Assembly: GCA_021229015.1 (NCBI GenBank)
Contig: CM037782.1
Location: 62,671,909-62,735,908 of the forward strand
Direction: 5' to 3'
DNA from: Solen grandis
Lineage: Eukaryota > Mollusca > Bivalvia > Adapedonta > Solenidae
DNA length: 64,000 nt
The position numbers were made by a program, and so were the translations under genes. Below, one piece after another: positions 14,002-24,210 of the stretch; the first letter of the stretch is position 1, and each line of letters begins with the position of its first letter. Under the pieces are notes generated by a model, which searched no databases, had not been told where the DNA came from, and saw nothing but the letters and a program-made list of their open reading frames with translations.

Positions 14002-14275
14002 CTAGTCTAGTTTCACTGTTGAATCTAGTAAGACCTGTATCATTAGTAATGCCACTTGACAAATCGCTGGTTTTCTTTTTGGAAGGAGTTGCGGGTCCAG
14101 AAATCGAGTTCCGTCGTTTTGACACAGAACGTGGCGGCTGTGATGGCATGGACTCAATGAGGGTTCGAATCTCAGGAGTAACGGTATCTTGCGTACGTCG
14201 CCATTTCATGAAGAACAGAACAATGAAGATGAGGATAATCTGTATTGAGGTCCAGATCATCTGCCTGTCGGTCAC
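14002..14275 (-). CDS. SUCO: SUCO-like gene exon with transmembrane segment
   Basis: Minus-strand exon bounded by a TTACAG acceptor and a GTAAGAAC donor. It encodes VTDRQMIW, a single hydrophobic segment (WTSIQIILIFIVLFFMKW, about residues 8-25), and then a Ser/Thr/Lys-rich polar stretch. In SUCO/Slp1-type proteins the coiled coil is followed by a C-terminal membrane segment, which fits the order here. The first codon is in phase with the preceding exon (17947-18051). The exon ends in phase 1, while the terminal exon seems to need phase 0, so one exon is probably missing between them. Confidence 0.8.
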
Positions 14276-17200
14276 CTGTAAGTAATAGAATAATCAATTT
14301 TAATCTTTCATAGACAGTGAAGAATATTGACAAAGTATCTTAAAAATGGTGTAAAGCAACACAAAACAAGTTCCAGTTTAAGGTAAAGTCCCTGTAATGG
14401 TTCCGCTATGTCTTGGACAACTTAACCTCTACCAAGATAACCAAAGTACCCTAATGAAACATAAGGATACCTTGGTTATCTCCATGAAAGGCAGATCTGT
14501 TTTATGAGTGATACTGTAAAGTGCCTGTCTGTTAAGCTACTGCAAGATGTTAAGCTTGTCAGCGAGCTCTCGTTAAAATCTCGTTCACCTGTTGTTGTTT
14601 TTCATCACAAGAAAAAAACGTTATTTGAACACTTTCATATCAATGTTGTAGGTCTTTGGATATGTAAAACTGTCTCTTTTTCTAACATTTTCACTAAGTC
14701 AGGGGTCATAACTCTGTTCAGACTCAATAAATTTCAAAATGAAACCCCAAATGCACAACTGTTTTGACTCTGCCTCTTATAGATTGGATTATACAAGTTC
14801 AAAAAGGAGCCATAATTTAAATTACAATCAATTCAGTTAAGACTGATCTAACTTGATGGACAGAAATGATGCCCCTGAACAATTTTATTAAGTTTCATGT
14901 AACCTAATTTCTGAGATAAAAGCATGAATGTGTGTTGCATTCAAAACTCTACTCAAAATTTCCAAGTCCAAAATGGGCCATTATATGTATTTGCATTAAA
15001 TTTGGTCTTAAAGTGTTACCTAACTTGCTAGATAATGTCCCATATTAAAGGAATTATTGAAATATCGAATCAATAAAATCAAAGCAGGTTACCAAGACAG
15101 TAAGTTGTACAAAAAACTTAAAGCATTACTGGTGTAGTCACTGAATAATCGTTTGGCTCAGAGCAAAAGGGTCATAACTTATATCTTTTAAAGATCAAGT
15201 TGCACTGAGCCCTGGATGCTTGGGTGAAAAGGATTTCTCTCCTTTTCCTTTGAATGGTCGATGTAAAAACATATACACGAGCATCAACAACTGAATGCAT
15301 ATCTCTGTCAGTGGCAAAAAAACTTGGGTACTTCTTAATCAGTTTATTTCGATTTCATATCCAATCAATGTATGCTCCACATCTTTCAAGAAAACATAAA
15401 ATTACACTCTTTGAAAAACCCATCAAGGGATGCTGATAAAAAAAAATGATGCAAGACAAGATCTGTATTTTAATAGACTCCTTTAATGTTTTATTCTCAG
15501 GAAAGTGAGTTTCTCTCTGAAATATCTTCTTTTATTGCCTTAAATGCACAAGTCAGAAACAGGTCGATGGAAAGTTTAGAAACTTGTGAAAATTCCCGAA
15601 AATTTAATAAGACTGCAAGCTTGAAATTTAAAAATACAGGTCATTTTTTAATGCAAAACACAGCATAGAAGTATTTCATCATATTGAGACTTCTGATAAT
15701 GGCATCAACTAATTATCATCATGGTATAACAATCACTAATGAGACAAAGTTCTGTATTCCTTTACAAAATGAACATGTAAACACTGACTTACAGTTTATG
15801 GCATTATAAAATGTGCTTAATCAACAGCAAATTTCCTACTAAAAAGGTCTAATTCAAAACCACCAGTGCTCAGCCCTGGTTAAAAAGGCTTCAAATTTGT
15901 ATGTTTCATGTTTTTGGCCATGTTTTTAAAAAACAAGAGGGCCAAGATGACCCTAGATCGCTCACCTGAGAAAAGTATCATTCACTGCCTGTACAAAACA
16001 GATTGCTTAAGAATAAAGATGATGAGGTGAAACAATGTTCAGGAATTTTCTGACCCCATCCACAAAAGATATCATCATGACAAACATTCTGCCAAAGTTT
16101 TAGGATGATTGGACCAAAAATGTTGCCCTCAGAGTATAAACAAGATTTTTCTAAGATTTGACCTACTGACCATCTTTTCTGTCCAGCCCCACCCATTTTC
16201 AAACTGGTTCAAGATATTATCAAGACAAACATTCTGACCAAGTTTGAGGAAGATTGGATCAAAATTGTGGCCTCTAGTGTGTAAACAAGATTTTTCTAAG
16301 ATTTGACCTACTGACCTACTTTTGGATCCAACCTGACCCATTTTCTAAAGGGTTCAAGATATTATCAAGACAAACATTCTGATTAAGTTTGAGGAAGATT
16401 GGATCAAAATTGTGGCCTCTAGTATGTAAACATCAAAATTGTTGACGGACGACGGACGACGGACAATCAAGTATCCCAAAAGCTCACCCTGAGCTATGCT
16501 CAGGTGAGCTAAAAATCCAGCAGTACAAAAGAGAACTAATTAAGGACATGATGAAAACATGAGTTATCAATGACAGTATTAAACACCCCAATTACATTAC
16601 TTAATTCTAAGTAATACTTCTACTATGAAGGAACATACACCACTATTCTTGCTTTACAAAATATTCAATACATGACTTGATGACATTAATAATTACTAAT
16701 TAAACTTCACTAACAGACTTTAACCCATCATACCTGATAAACATTAACACTGGGCCATGGTGCATGTTACATATCATATCAAATAAGGGAGAAATGCTGA
16801 AAACTGTTGACTTTTTCATAGATAAGACATAATGAGGCCTGAAGGTTTGTGGTGTGCTTTTCTATGAAATGCATTTCTGAAAACAATTTAAATGTCAAAA
16901 AAGGCTGGCACCTCTTTCTTCACCTTTATTAAACTGTCCTTTGTGTATTGGAATGGCTGCAAACTGTAAAGTCTAGCAGCCATGTCAAGTCTGACGTTAA
17001 TCCATTACATTCATTTCTCTTTCATGACAATATAATGACAATATTCACAGAAACAGCTGAAAACCAATTTTCATTTAGCACCAACCAACTCCATGAACAT
17101 AACAGAAGCCTGCAATATGAAATCCATCACTGCTCATTCTTTATTTCAAAAAGATCTGCCTAAACAAACTTTTTTTGCTCTGATGATGGCAATATCTTTT

Positions 17201-17946
17201 AGATTAAAAACACCTCCTTCTTTAGACTGAGGAAACGAAAATCCTTAGGTAAAAAGCCATTGGGGAAAATGCCTATGAAAGAAACCCTGATAAGAAGGGG
17301 GAAAAAAAGCCCTGATAACAAATGATTCTTAAGGGTAACTCATCCTTGTAGCTATCCAGTCCAGTTTCTGTCTTTAGTAACAGTAACCCCTATCCCCAAT
17401 CTTAAACATAGTCCTTGGCTACATTTCATGAAACTGAAGAACTGATGAACATTTATATGAAGAACAACTGTGTTCTTGCTGGGAGAGATTTTCATCTCAA
17501 TGCGACAGATATATGACTACTGCCTCACTGCATTATCACACCATAGCCAAGTGGCATAATTCCACAAACCAATATCACATTATCCTGACACTGAATCAAC
17601 AGGCCAGGACCTACTCAGATCTGACATGAGTAGGACTGGTTGTGATATTCCTGACTTACAATGGAGCCTCTACTTTACACAGTTTGGTGGGTATACAAAC
17701 ACGAAAGAAAAACAACTTTGCTTATTTCATGCATGACTAAATTTAGCAAGTTTGCATGAAAGACAATTTTAGACTGTATAATCAAAATCCCTTTATATGT
17801 TTTGACCACAACTGATTTGGATATGTGCATACTATATCCCTATGAATTAGGCTTTTAATGCTTGTTATCCTTGTGTTACTGGGTAAAATTTAGCCAGGAA
17901 CTTAGTCAGTACTTCTGGAGTACACAGATATTTCTAAATTACATAC
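14276..17946. other. SUCO-like intron
   Basis: No coding exon was recognised. One terminal-palindrome element lies at 15931-16511. Several phrases such as CAGGGGTCATAACTCTGTTC resemble the drug-like repeated motif of the 146-bp tandem family at 20.5-21.5 kb, but are too diverged to delimit. Confidence 0.5.
15931..16511 (+). mobile_element. terminal-palindrome repeat element, copy 3
   Basis: It starts AAACAAGAGGGCCAAGATGA. It has internal repeats of about 140 bp (TTCAAGATATTATCAAGACA at about 16206 and 16352). It ends GACGGACGACGGACGACGG, then AGCTCACCCTGAGCTATGCT followed by CAGGTGAGCTAA. The last block is a perfect-stem hairpin (AGCTCACC paired with GGTGAGCT). This is the best-preserved 3' end of the family in the window. 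Confidence 0.8.
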
Positions 17947-18051
17947 CTGCTTATTAAGGTGTTCAAGGTTGCTGGTGAGGCGGGTGACAATGGCCGTCAG
18001 GTTCTCAAGCCGCTTTTCCATCATACTCATTTCATCCTCGTGAATCTTGGT
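17947..18051 (-). CDS. SUCO: SUCO-like gene exon, coiled coil
   Basis: A 105-bp exon (35 codons, phase 0 at both ends) with a TTTCAG acceptor and GTATGTAA donor. It encodes TKIHEDEMSMMEKRLENLTA and continues with an amphipathic heptad pattern (Leu/Val/Ile at a and d positions). It fits the luminal coiled coil of SUCO-family proteins and splices in frame to both neighbouring exons. Confidence 0.82.
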
Positions 18052-18657
18052 CTGAAAAAGAACCAGTCCATAATTAAAGATTAACATAAATCAAAAGTAT
18101 AGATGAACAAAGAATTTATCACAAGCCTACAGAATTACATAACATTATTGCATAAAACATGATAAAAGTCTTAAATGTATGGCTATACATGGGAGATTCC
18201 TCAGAACAGCAGTCAATAAAACTAGTGTGTAATATCCAATTACGACATACATTTGCAAAGAAGCCATTTATCTTCCCATACTCAAGATATTGTTTTTCAG
18301 AATTAATCCTTATCTTTTCTTTGATGCCAGTTCAACTTCAAACCTCATTTCTTGAGATCAGTTATTCAAGAATTGTGTCGCATGACAGAGAATGTGAGAA
18401 AACTGTGTGAGGAAATTTAGTCATCAAGTCAATGACCTTTTTGAAAAGTATAAAACCAGATCTGCAAAACCATTAGATTGCAAACTGATCAAGTTTATTA
18501 TATTTGGCTTCTAGCCTATTTACTGAGTTTAACATTCTACCCAAAGGATATTCCTATCAGGTATTATTTTACATGTAGTCTCATCTGTTACATGTACTTG
18601 GTAATCGATTAAGACACTGAATGACACAGACTCTCGATAAAACTATCATCCACTCAC

Positions 18658-18769
18658 CGTCACCTCAGTCTCTACTGTCATATTCGTAAGTCTGGACACT
18701 GTCCGGTTCAGCAATTTCATCATGTCTTCTGACTGCTTCTTGTAACGACGGCTCAGTTCCTCCAGAAAC
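18658..18769 (-). CDS. SUCO: SUCO-like gene exon, FLEELSRRYKKQ segment
   Basis: A 112-bp exon with a TTCAAG acceptor and GTGAGTG donor. It encodes FLEELSRRYKKQSEDMMKLL and continues with TNMTVETEVT. The xLEELSxRYxKQ motif is a hallmark of SUCO/osteopotentia proteins, immediately after the RLxNRIKxLExNxSLS segment carried by the exon at 19231. The first base completes the Arg codon begun in the preceding exon. Confidence 0.88.
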
Positions 18770-18837
18770 CTTGAAAAGAAAAATAATGTCCTGTCAAACA
18801 AATCAGACTTGGCTATTTGAGTTTACCGTTGCTTTGA

Positions 18838-18962
18838 CAGTATTTCAGTTATATAATAATGTCCAGCTAATTACAGGTGGAGGAAGACCCCGAATGCACG
18901 GAGGCATCCGGGTAGAACCACTGACCTACCGCAAGCCAGCTGAAAGGCTTCCTCACATGTCA
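18838..18962 (-). repeat. 3' fragment of tRNA-derived SINE, inverted
   Basis: The text CAGTATTTCAGTTATATAAT, TGTCCAGCTAATTACAGGTG and GGAGGAAGACCCCGAATGCA is the reverse complement of the 3' half of the SINE at 45471-45730. It sits in the intron just downstream of the exon at 18658. The tRNA-like head is missing. Confidence 0.8.
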
Positions 18963-19230
18963 AGTTTGTCATTCCATCAATGACCCTTTACCTCATGAAT
19001 ATTCATGCAGAAAGATATGACATGATGAATGATATTTTTTTGGAACATTTAATGATACATGAAACAATGGATTTTTCTTTGCCATGCTGACTGTGTAGAA
19101 TCTGAGCTACAATATTGTATAAGCAAACAGAGGAGATCCTGATATGACAGCTCCTGGAAGGTAGTGAATTAAAACACAATTTGTCAGCCATCAATACCTG
19201 TTTACAGTTTGACTAAGCAATCCTACATAC

Positions 19231-19337
19231 CTGCTGCTCAAGGAAACATTCTGCTCCAAGACTTTTATGCGGTTGCTCAACCTCATGATGGCCGACTCTC
19301 TTTTCCCTGGCGGTAATCCTGGCACCCTCATCCCCAT
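19231..19337 (-). CDS. SUCO: SUCO-like gene exon, RLSNRIKVLEQNVSLS segment
   Basis: A 107-bp minus-strand exon with an ATTTTAG acceptor and GTATGTAG donor. It encodes KRESAIMRLSNRIKVLEQNV then SLSSR. The motif ES.xMRLxNRIKxLExNxSLS identifies the region between the SUN domain and the coiled coil in SUCO (an ER/nuclear-envelope glycoprotein involved in secretory protein biogenesis). It is in phase with the exon at 18658. It is the most upstream SUCO exon in the window; the SUN domain exons are not present between here and 64 kb. Confidence 0.88.
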
Positions 19338-19344
19338 CTAAAAT

Positions 19345-19740
19345 GTAAAATATGATACATTGTGAGGACATATCACAAAATATAATGTAAGGACATATCA
19401 CACAATATTATGTAAGGACATATACAATATAATGTAAGGACATATCATACAATATTATGTATGGACATATCACACAATATTATGTAAGGACATGTCAAAC
19501 AATATTATGTAAGGACATATCACACAATATTATGTAAGGACATATCACACAATATTATGTAAGGACATATCATACAATATTATGTAAGGACATATCACAA
19601 AATATTATGTAAGGACATATCACACAATATTATGTAAGGACATATCACACAATATTATGTAAGGACATATCACTCAATAAAATGTAAGGCTATATCACTC
19701 AAAATATGGTAAGGATAATTCACAAAATAAATTGTAAGGA
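19345..19740. repeat. 25-bp minisatellite
   Basis: About 13-15 head-to-tail copies of a 25-bp unit close to ATGTAAGGACATATCACACA plus ATATT. Units differ by a few bases and decay towards the right edge. It lies directly upstream of the acceptor of the exon at 19231-19337, within the putative upstream intron. Confidence 0.95.
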
Positions 19741-20216
19741 CATGAATAAGTATTCAAAGTTAGAAGTGAATATGTTTGATGGTTTTTATAAACTGACTTT
19801 AACAAAAACTTGACCAACACAGAAAATTCCAAGTTGAAGAAGGGGCATAACTTTGTCAAAATGAATTTTATAGTTGAAATGGGTTCCCTTTTGATAGTGA
19901 ACAAGTACTCCAAGTTTGATGTTGAATGTTATTAGAGAAATGGACCTGAACTAAAATTTAACAAACGCCAATGCAAACAAGAGGGTCATGACGACAATAG
20001 CTTAACTTTTTTTCTTCAAAATGTGGAGCTAAACAAAACTTCCAATTGCTTATAATGACTAGAGCTATCATTAACAGTAATGAAGTTACCACTACACTGC
20101 CTTTACTCAATAATATAAACAGACAATGTGACTCCAAACAATGGGACAGGACAATGTCTAAGATTCCCATGTGAATCGGAGGCAAAAAACTGCAAAAACA
20201 AAATTAAAATTCATTT
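19741..20216. other. no gene seen
   Basis: AT-rich DNA without protein-like open frames. A short head-like fragment of the terminal-palindrome family (AAACAAGAGGGTCATGACGA) is at about 19975-19995. Confidence 0.4.
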
Positions 20217-20345
20217 TTTTTAGGTTTTCCTCGCTGCAGGGCGAAAACCTATTGTTCTTCTATTGATTTGTTGTTTTTTTTGTTTTGTTTTTCATTTTAA
20301 GTCCAATTCAAATGCGATTTTCAGCATTATGTTCCATGTTGATAT
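20217..20345 (-). repeat. inverted fragment of the 3.7-5.9 kb repeat
   Basis: It begins with the reverse of the right end at 5947 (TTTAGGTTTTCCTCGCTGCA then GGGCGAAAACC) and continues with the reverse of the AATGCTGAAAACCGCATTTG block seen at about 4215. It is split from its other part (21588-21695) by the element at 20352-21586. Confidence 0.75.
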
Positions 20346-20351
20346 CATAAT

Positions 20352-21586
20352 AAACTAGAGCTATCACTGAAGGTGATTAATACCCCCGCAAAATACTTTA
20401 ATGCAGGAGAAGCCAGACTTCAGGCAGAGCATAGATAAGAACCTGTATACATAGTATATTGGTTGTGATATTAATAAGTAAAGTTTTTATTTAAAGTTGA
20501 TAGAGAGTCAATAATGGTTGTTTGTCACAGTAGTTTAAAAATATAAGGTTACAGTTCTTGGACACTGCACTTCTCCTAGTCGCCATCTGTTTACATTTTA
20601 AGTTTCAAGTATATACCATGTATAATATTCGAGTTATGTTCAGGACAAGAAAAACAAGGAAAAGTAACAAAGGGAAATAACTCTGTAATTACTCTAGATA
20701 GAGTTATGGTTCTTGTGCACTGCACTTCCTCATATTGTGGTTGACCATTGTATGTAATTGTTTTGAAATCCAACCAGTAGTTTACAAGTTATACTCTGAG
20801 TTATGGTTCTTGTGCACTGCACTTCCTCATATTGTGGTTGACCATTGTATGAATTGTTTTGAAATCCAACCAGTAGTTTACAAGTTATACTCTGGACAAG
20901 GAAAAGTAACAAGGGCAATAACTCTGTAATTCCTATAGATGAGTTATGGTTCTTGTGCACTGCACTTCCTCTCATTGTGGTTGACTATTGTATGAAATTG
21001 TTTTGAAATCCAACCAGTAGTTTACAAGTTATACTCCGGACAAGGAAAAAATACAAAGGGCAATAACTCTGTAATTACTCTAGATAGAGTTATGGTTCTT
21101 GTGCACTGCACTTCCTCTCATTGTGCTTGACCATTGTATGAAATTGTTTTGAAATCCAATCAGTACTTTACAAGTTATACTCCGGACAAGGAAAAAATAC
21201 AAAGGGCAATAACTCTGTAATTACTCTAGATAGAGTTATGGTTCTTGTGCACTGCACTTCCTCATATTGTGGTTGACCATTGTATGAAATTGTTTTGAAA
21301 TCCAATCAGTACTTTACAAGTTATACTCCGGACAAGGAAAAAATACAAAGGGCAATAATTCCATAATAAGTCAAGATGGAGTTATGGTTCTTGTGCACTG
21401 CACTTCCTCTCCATGTGCTTGATCATTGCATGAAGTTGTATTGAATTCCAACTTGTGGTTTTCAAGTTATGCTCCGGACAAGGAAAATGCAACGGACCGC
21501 TGGACCGACCGACCGACCAACCGACCGACCGACCACCGGGTGACTCCTATATACCCCCCCAAACTTTGTTTCGGGGGTATAAATAT
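20352..21586. mobile_element. GGGGGTAT-ended element with 146-bp tandem units
   Basis: The segment starts ACTAGAGCTATCACTGAAGG near ATACCCCC and ends TTTCGGGGGTATAAAT, giving short inverted ends (ATACCCCC/GGGGGTAT). The interior is an array in which GAGTTATGGTTCTTGTGCAC occurs at 20701, 20798, 20941, 21087, 21233 and 21379; the last spacings are exactly 146 bp. Before the right end is a (CGAC)n-like run at about 21497-21535. It is inserted within the inverted copy of the 3.7-5.9 kb repeat. A diverged relative of the unit is at about 41480-42235. Confidence 0.8.
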
Positions 21587-21587
21587 G

Positions 21588-21695
21588 ATAGTTTTCAAGT
21601 GACTGAAAGTTTTTGAGCTATGGAAGGTTGAAAGTTTGAATCTCGCAAAAAACAAATGTGCAAATGAGGGTAGGTCTATGAAAAACCTACCCATT
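21588..21695 (-). repeat. inverted fragment of the 3.7-5.9 kb repeat at gap edge
   Basis: It is the reverse complement of about 4818-4915 (CTGAAAGTTTTTGAGCTATG through TAGGTCTATGAAAAACCTAC), and breaks off at the gap. A repeat at the contig end explains why assembly stopped here. Confidence 0.85.
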
Positions 21696-21795
21696 NNNNN
21701 NNNNNNNNNNNNNNNNNNNNNNNNNNNNNNNNNNNNNNNNNNNNNNNNNNNNNNNNNNNNNNNNNNNNNNNNNNNNNNNNNNNNNNNNNNNNNNN
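21696..21795. other. assembly gap (100 N)
   Basis: Exactly 100 unknown bases, the conventional size for a gap of unknown length. The left side is host repeat within a SUCO intron; the right side is immediately Polinton-like coding DNA. Any left part of the element, including DNA polymerase B and the packaging ATPase, would lie here if it exists. Confidence 0.99.
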
Positions 21796-21830
21796 TGTTT
21801 CCTGGGGAAGATCCAATTGTCTACACAAGG

Positions 21831-21843
21831 TTATAAGGGGAAG
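21831..21843 (+). promoter_or_regulatory. TATAAGGG core promoter motif 1
   Basis: TTATAAGGGGAAG; the T of TATA is 33 nt before the ATG of the 108-aa ORF. One of five such motifs in the element, all upstream of plus-strand ORFs. Confidence 0.7.
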
Positions 21844-21864
21844 TCTTGATCTGATATAATAAAG

Positions 21865-22191
21865 ATGAGTCGTCTCGTCAAAAAACATTGGAGCTATTTA
21901 CAGCTCTTGATGCATACCACATCTAAACAACAAAGAAAACAACTTTTGGATACCATTACCAACGATCAGTTGAGAGCGTTGACTCAAGTGGTAGTCAATT
22001 TACTCCAAAGCGTACTTCCAATCACACCGTCGCATAAACCAAAACTCAAGAAACACAGAAACATTATCAGACGTATTGCGGATACAAAGATTACCAGTAA
22101 GAAAAAGAAGGAACTATTGTGTAGACAAGGAGCAGTCATTGCCCAACTGTTGAAATCCATAGAGCCCGCCCTGCGTGACTTTATAAAATGA
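21865..22191 (+). CDS. Polinton-type small basic core-like protein (108 aa)
   Basis: The protein is strongly basic with a KKHWSYLQLL start, a helical hydrophobic stretch and the segment HRNIIRRIADTKITSKKKKE leading to a more hydrophobic C-terminus (GAVIAQLLKS). A helical body, then KxHxxxxRxxA...KK+xLL..GG-like end, is widespread in metazoan Polinton/adintovirus-like elements, where such proteins are considered virion core or minor structural components (family knowledge; not experimentally shown here). The start has TATAAGGG 33 nt upstream. Its stop codon TGA overlaps the ATG of the next ORF as ATGA. Confidence 0.8.
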   Translation: MSRLVKKHWSYLQLLMHTTSKQQRKQLLDTITNDQLRALTQVVVNLLQSVLPITPSHKPKLKKHRNIIRRIADTKITSKKKKELLCRQGAVIAQLLKSIEPALRDFIK

Positions 22192-22646
22192 AGAATATAC
22201 AAAAATCGATTCTGATACCATATGACAAATATAAACGATTGTTAGACCACAAGCAGACAACAACACAGTCGGAAACCTCAAATTCACCAATTGGTTTGAC
22301 TGCTGAAGCTATAGTAGATGTATTACCCAAACGATATCAACAAAAGGCAAAAGCCATACTTACTTATATTATTCGTGACTCCGGGCGTACATTACTATGG
22401 AACGACAGAGGTGAACTCGTTTATAAAGGGACTACAATACCTGGATCTCATATTGTGGATTTGATGAAAGGTACACAATATCAACATAAACATTTCACGC
22501 CTGTTGGTTCTAGAGAATTTTATGAGGGTCTTAAAGAGATACATTTACCCATCTCGCTTATTGTTAAACGTGACACACCATTAAGGCCACCTGGTCTGCC
22601 TGTTGAAAAGAAAACGACAAGGCGAAAAAAGTGGATCCACATATAA
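22188..22646 (+). CDS. Polinton-associated conserved protein (152 aa)
   Basis: The protein begins with a basic, polar region (ILIPYDKYKRLL). A compact C-terminal domain follows from about residue 40 to 125, with TILxxI-type helices, WNDRGELVYKGTTIPGSHI and a REFYEGLKEI helix. Proteins with this IPGSxIVDL-type domain occur next to integrase in metazoan Polinton-like elements; the function is not known to me. It overlaps the preceding ORF by 4 nt (ATGA) and the integrase by 1 nt (TAATG). No TATAAGGG motif lies directly upstream, so it is probably expressed from the promoter of the first ORF. Confidence 0.8.
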   Translation: MKNIQKSILIPYDKYKRLLDHKQTTTQSETSNSPIGLTAEAIVDVLPKRYQQKAKAILTYIIRDSGRTLLWNDRGELVYKGTTIPGSHIVDLMKGTQYQHKHFTPVGSREFYEGLKEIHLPISLIVKRDTPLRPPGLPVEKKTTRRKKWIHI

Positions 22647-23764
22647 TGGACTGGAAAGAGTACTTAGCATCCATTTACTTTGATCCAAAACATCCTGCTA
22701 GTTTTGCCGGAGTAGAAAAACTGTACAAGGTCGTTAAATCGGAAGGAAAACTCAAAATTGGACGATACAGGGTCCGAAAATGGCTACAAGACCAAGAATC
22801 ATATTCCCTCACACGTGCAGCTAGAAGACACTTTCCACGGTCTCGAGTTGTTGTTCAGGGATTTGACCATTTATGGGACATGGATCTTATGGATTTAGTT
22901 TCTCTGTCTAAGGAGAATGACAACTACAAGTACGTTCTGGTGGTCATTGATGTATTTTCCAGATATACCTGGTGTCAACTTCTCAAAACAAAAACGGGAT
23001 CGGAAGTGATACAGGCTTTAGAAAAGATATTACAGGGTCACAGAAAACCTAAGACTATACGTTCTGATAAAGGAAAAGAATTTAAAAACAGAGAGGTGAC
23101 CAAATTTTTGAAGGGAATGAACATTCACCATATTGTGACACAAAATGAAACTAAAGCCAACTATGCGGAACGTGTCATCAAGACGATTAAACACAAACTG
23201 TTTAGACGTATGCTGAAAACGCGAAGTAAAAAGTATATAGACAGATTACAGGACTTGGTCAGCAGCTACAATCATACTGTACATCGAAGTCTGGGTGAAG
23301 CGCCTGCATCTGTGAATAAAGTCAACGAAAGCGAAAGCAGACTACAACAATACTTATTAAGACAGAAAAGTCAAAAGAAAGAAATCAAAAAAGAAACCAA
23401 AAAGAAAAGATACAAGTTTAAACTTGGTCAGATAGTACGTATATCACACGTCAGAGGTGTATTTGATCGAGAATATTCTCAAAAGTGGACCGGGGAGCTC
23501 TTTAAAGTTAAGTCACGTTATAAAAGAGAAGATTTAAACGTGTATAAGCTGGAAGCGTGGGATAGTGAGGTCATAGATGGAACATTTTATGAACCCGAGT
23601 TACAAGCGGTGAATGTGGATGAAAACACTGAATATCATATCGAAAAAGTGCTGAAGAAACGAACGCGTCGCAAACAAAAGGAAGTACTTGTTCGCTGGCT
23701 TCACTGGCCAAAGAAATATGATTCGTGGATTCCTGAAAAAGATGTCACGCGTTATAGTTTATAA
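22646..23764 (+). CDS. INT: Polinton integrase with chromodomain
   Basis: Retroviral-like DDE integrase of 372 aa if the ATG at 22646 is used. Visible parts in order: an N-terminal helical region (LYKVVKSEGKLKIGRYRVRK), the catalytic core with Asp in LWDMDLMDL, Asp in IRSDKGKEF and Glu in NYAERVIKTIK, a basic linker (KKEIKKETKKKRYKFK), an SH3-like segment (VRISHVRGVF...YSQKWTGELF) and a C-terminal chromodomain (YHIEKVLKKR then VRWLHWPKKYDSWIP). All three acidic residues are present, so it may be active. It would catalyse strand transfer of element ends; the chromodomain is thought to guide target choice. The start codon overlaps the previous stop as TAATG. Confidence 0.97.
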   Translation: MDWKEYLASIYFDPKHPASFAGVEKLYKVVKSEGKLKIGRYRVRKWLQDQESYSLTRAARRHFPRSRVVVQGFDHLWDMDLMDLVSLSKENDNYKYVLVVIDVFSRYTWCQLLKTKTGSEVIQALEKILQGHRKPKTIRSDKGKEFKNREVTKFLKGMNIHHIVTQNETKANYAERVIKTIKHKLFRRMLKTRSKKYIDRLQDLVSSYNHTVHRSLGEAPASVNKVNESESRLQQYLLRQKSQKKEIKKETKKKRYKFKLGQIVRISHVRGVFDREYSQKWTGELFKVKSRYKREDLNVYKLEAWDSEVIDGTFYEPELQAVNVDENTEYHIEKVLKKRTRRKQKEVLVRWLHWPKKYDSWIPEKDVTRYSL

Positions 23765-23770
23765 GGGAAG
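23758..23770 (+). promoter_or_regulatory. TATAAGGG core promoter motif 2
   Basis: TTTATAAGGGAAG overlaps the integrase stop codon. The TATA is 34 nt before the ATG at 23794. A five-codon upstream ORF (two in-frame ATGs at 23774 and 23780, stop at 23789) lies between and could restrain translation. Confidence 0.65.
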
Positions 23771-23793
23771 GTTATGACCATGAACAATTAACC

Positions 23794-24132
23794 ATGACGA
23801 GTCATACTTTAGTTCGGGAATGTTTGGAAGGAGGTGATCAAGTAAAAGACCGTTTCAGGGTTATGACAAGGATAGTCGTTGTCATCATGACATTAGTGTG
23901 TACCGTACCTGGTATTGTCTTAATTAGTTTACCCGTCAATCATCACCCAGCAGTCTCAAAGATCCAACCGAATCTTAATCATACTGCATGCGTTTATGTC
24001 AAACAGTACCCTCTTCAGAGTAATATCTATGGCACTTTGTGTAATCAAAACGGACACATTTTCCTAGATATACGACACTTTATCAATGGGACAGCGACAA
24101 CTTTTGGTATACAACTTGAATTACACCAGTAG
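23794..24132 (+). CDS. PC4-like protein with N-terminal hydrophobic segment, stop-interrupted
   Basis: The 112-aa ORF has a hydrophobic stretch (RIVVVIMTLVCTVPGIVLIS, about residues 25-45) and then a segment resembling the PC4/Sub1 beta-sheet: IYGTLCNQNGHIFLDIRHFI followed by a GIQLEL strand. In PC4 this is followed by a Trp-containing turn and an amphipathic helix. Here a TAG at 24130 falls at that point, but the same frame stays open to a stop at 24280 and encodes a helix-like continuation. So either this copy has a nonsense mutation (possibly Trp TGG to TAG) or the stop is read through. PC4 proteins bind single-stranded DNA and stimulate RNA polymerase II initiation. The hydrophobic segment is unusual for this family. 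Confidence 0.55.
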   Translation: MTSHTLVRECLEGGDQVKDRFRVMTRIVVVIMTLVCTVPGIVLISLPVNHHPAVSKIQPNLNHTACVYVKQYPLQSNIYGTLCNQNGHIFLDIRHFINGTATTFGIQLELHQ

Positions 24133-24210
24133 CTGGCTTTGAAACAATTGACCAATCGTATTGACGAAGCTATTTCTGAAGCACGAACCTACTGGAAAAC
24201 ATTGAAAACC

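Noticed and set aside
20591..20975. Overlapping frames with internally repeated peptides
   Set aside because: They derive from the 146-bp tandem DNA repeat, not from a repeat protein.
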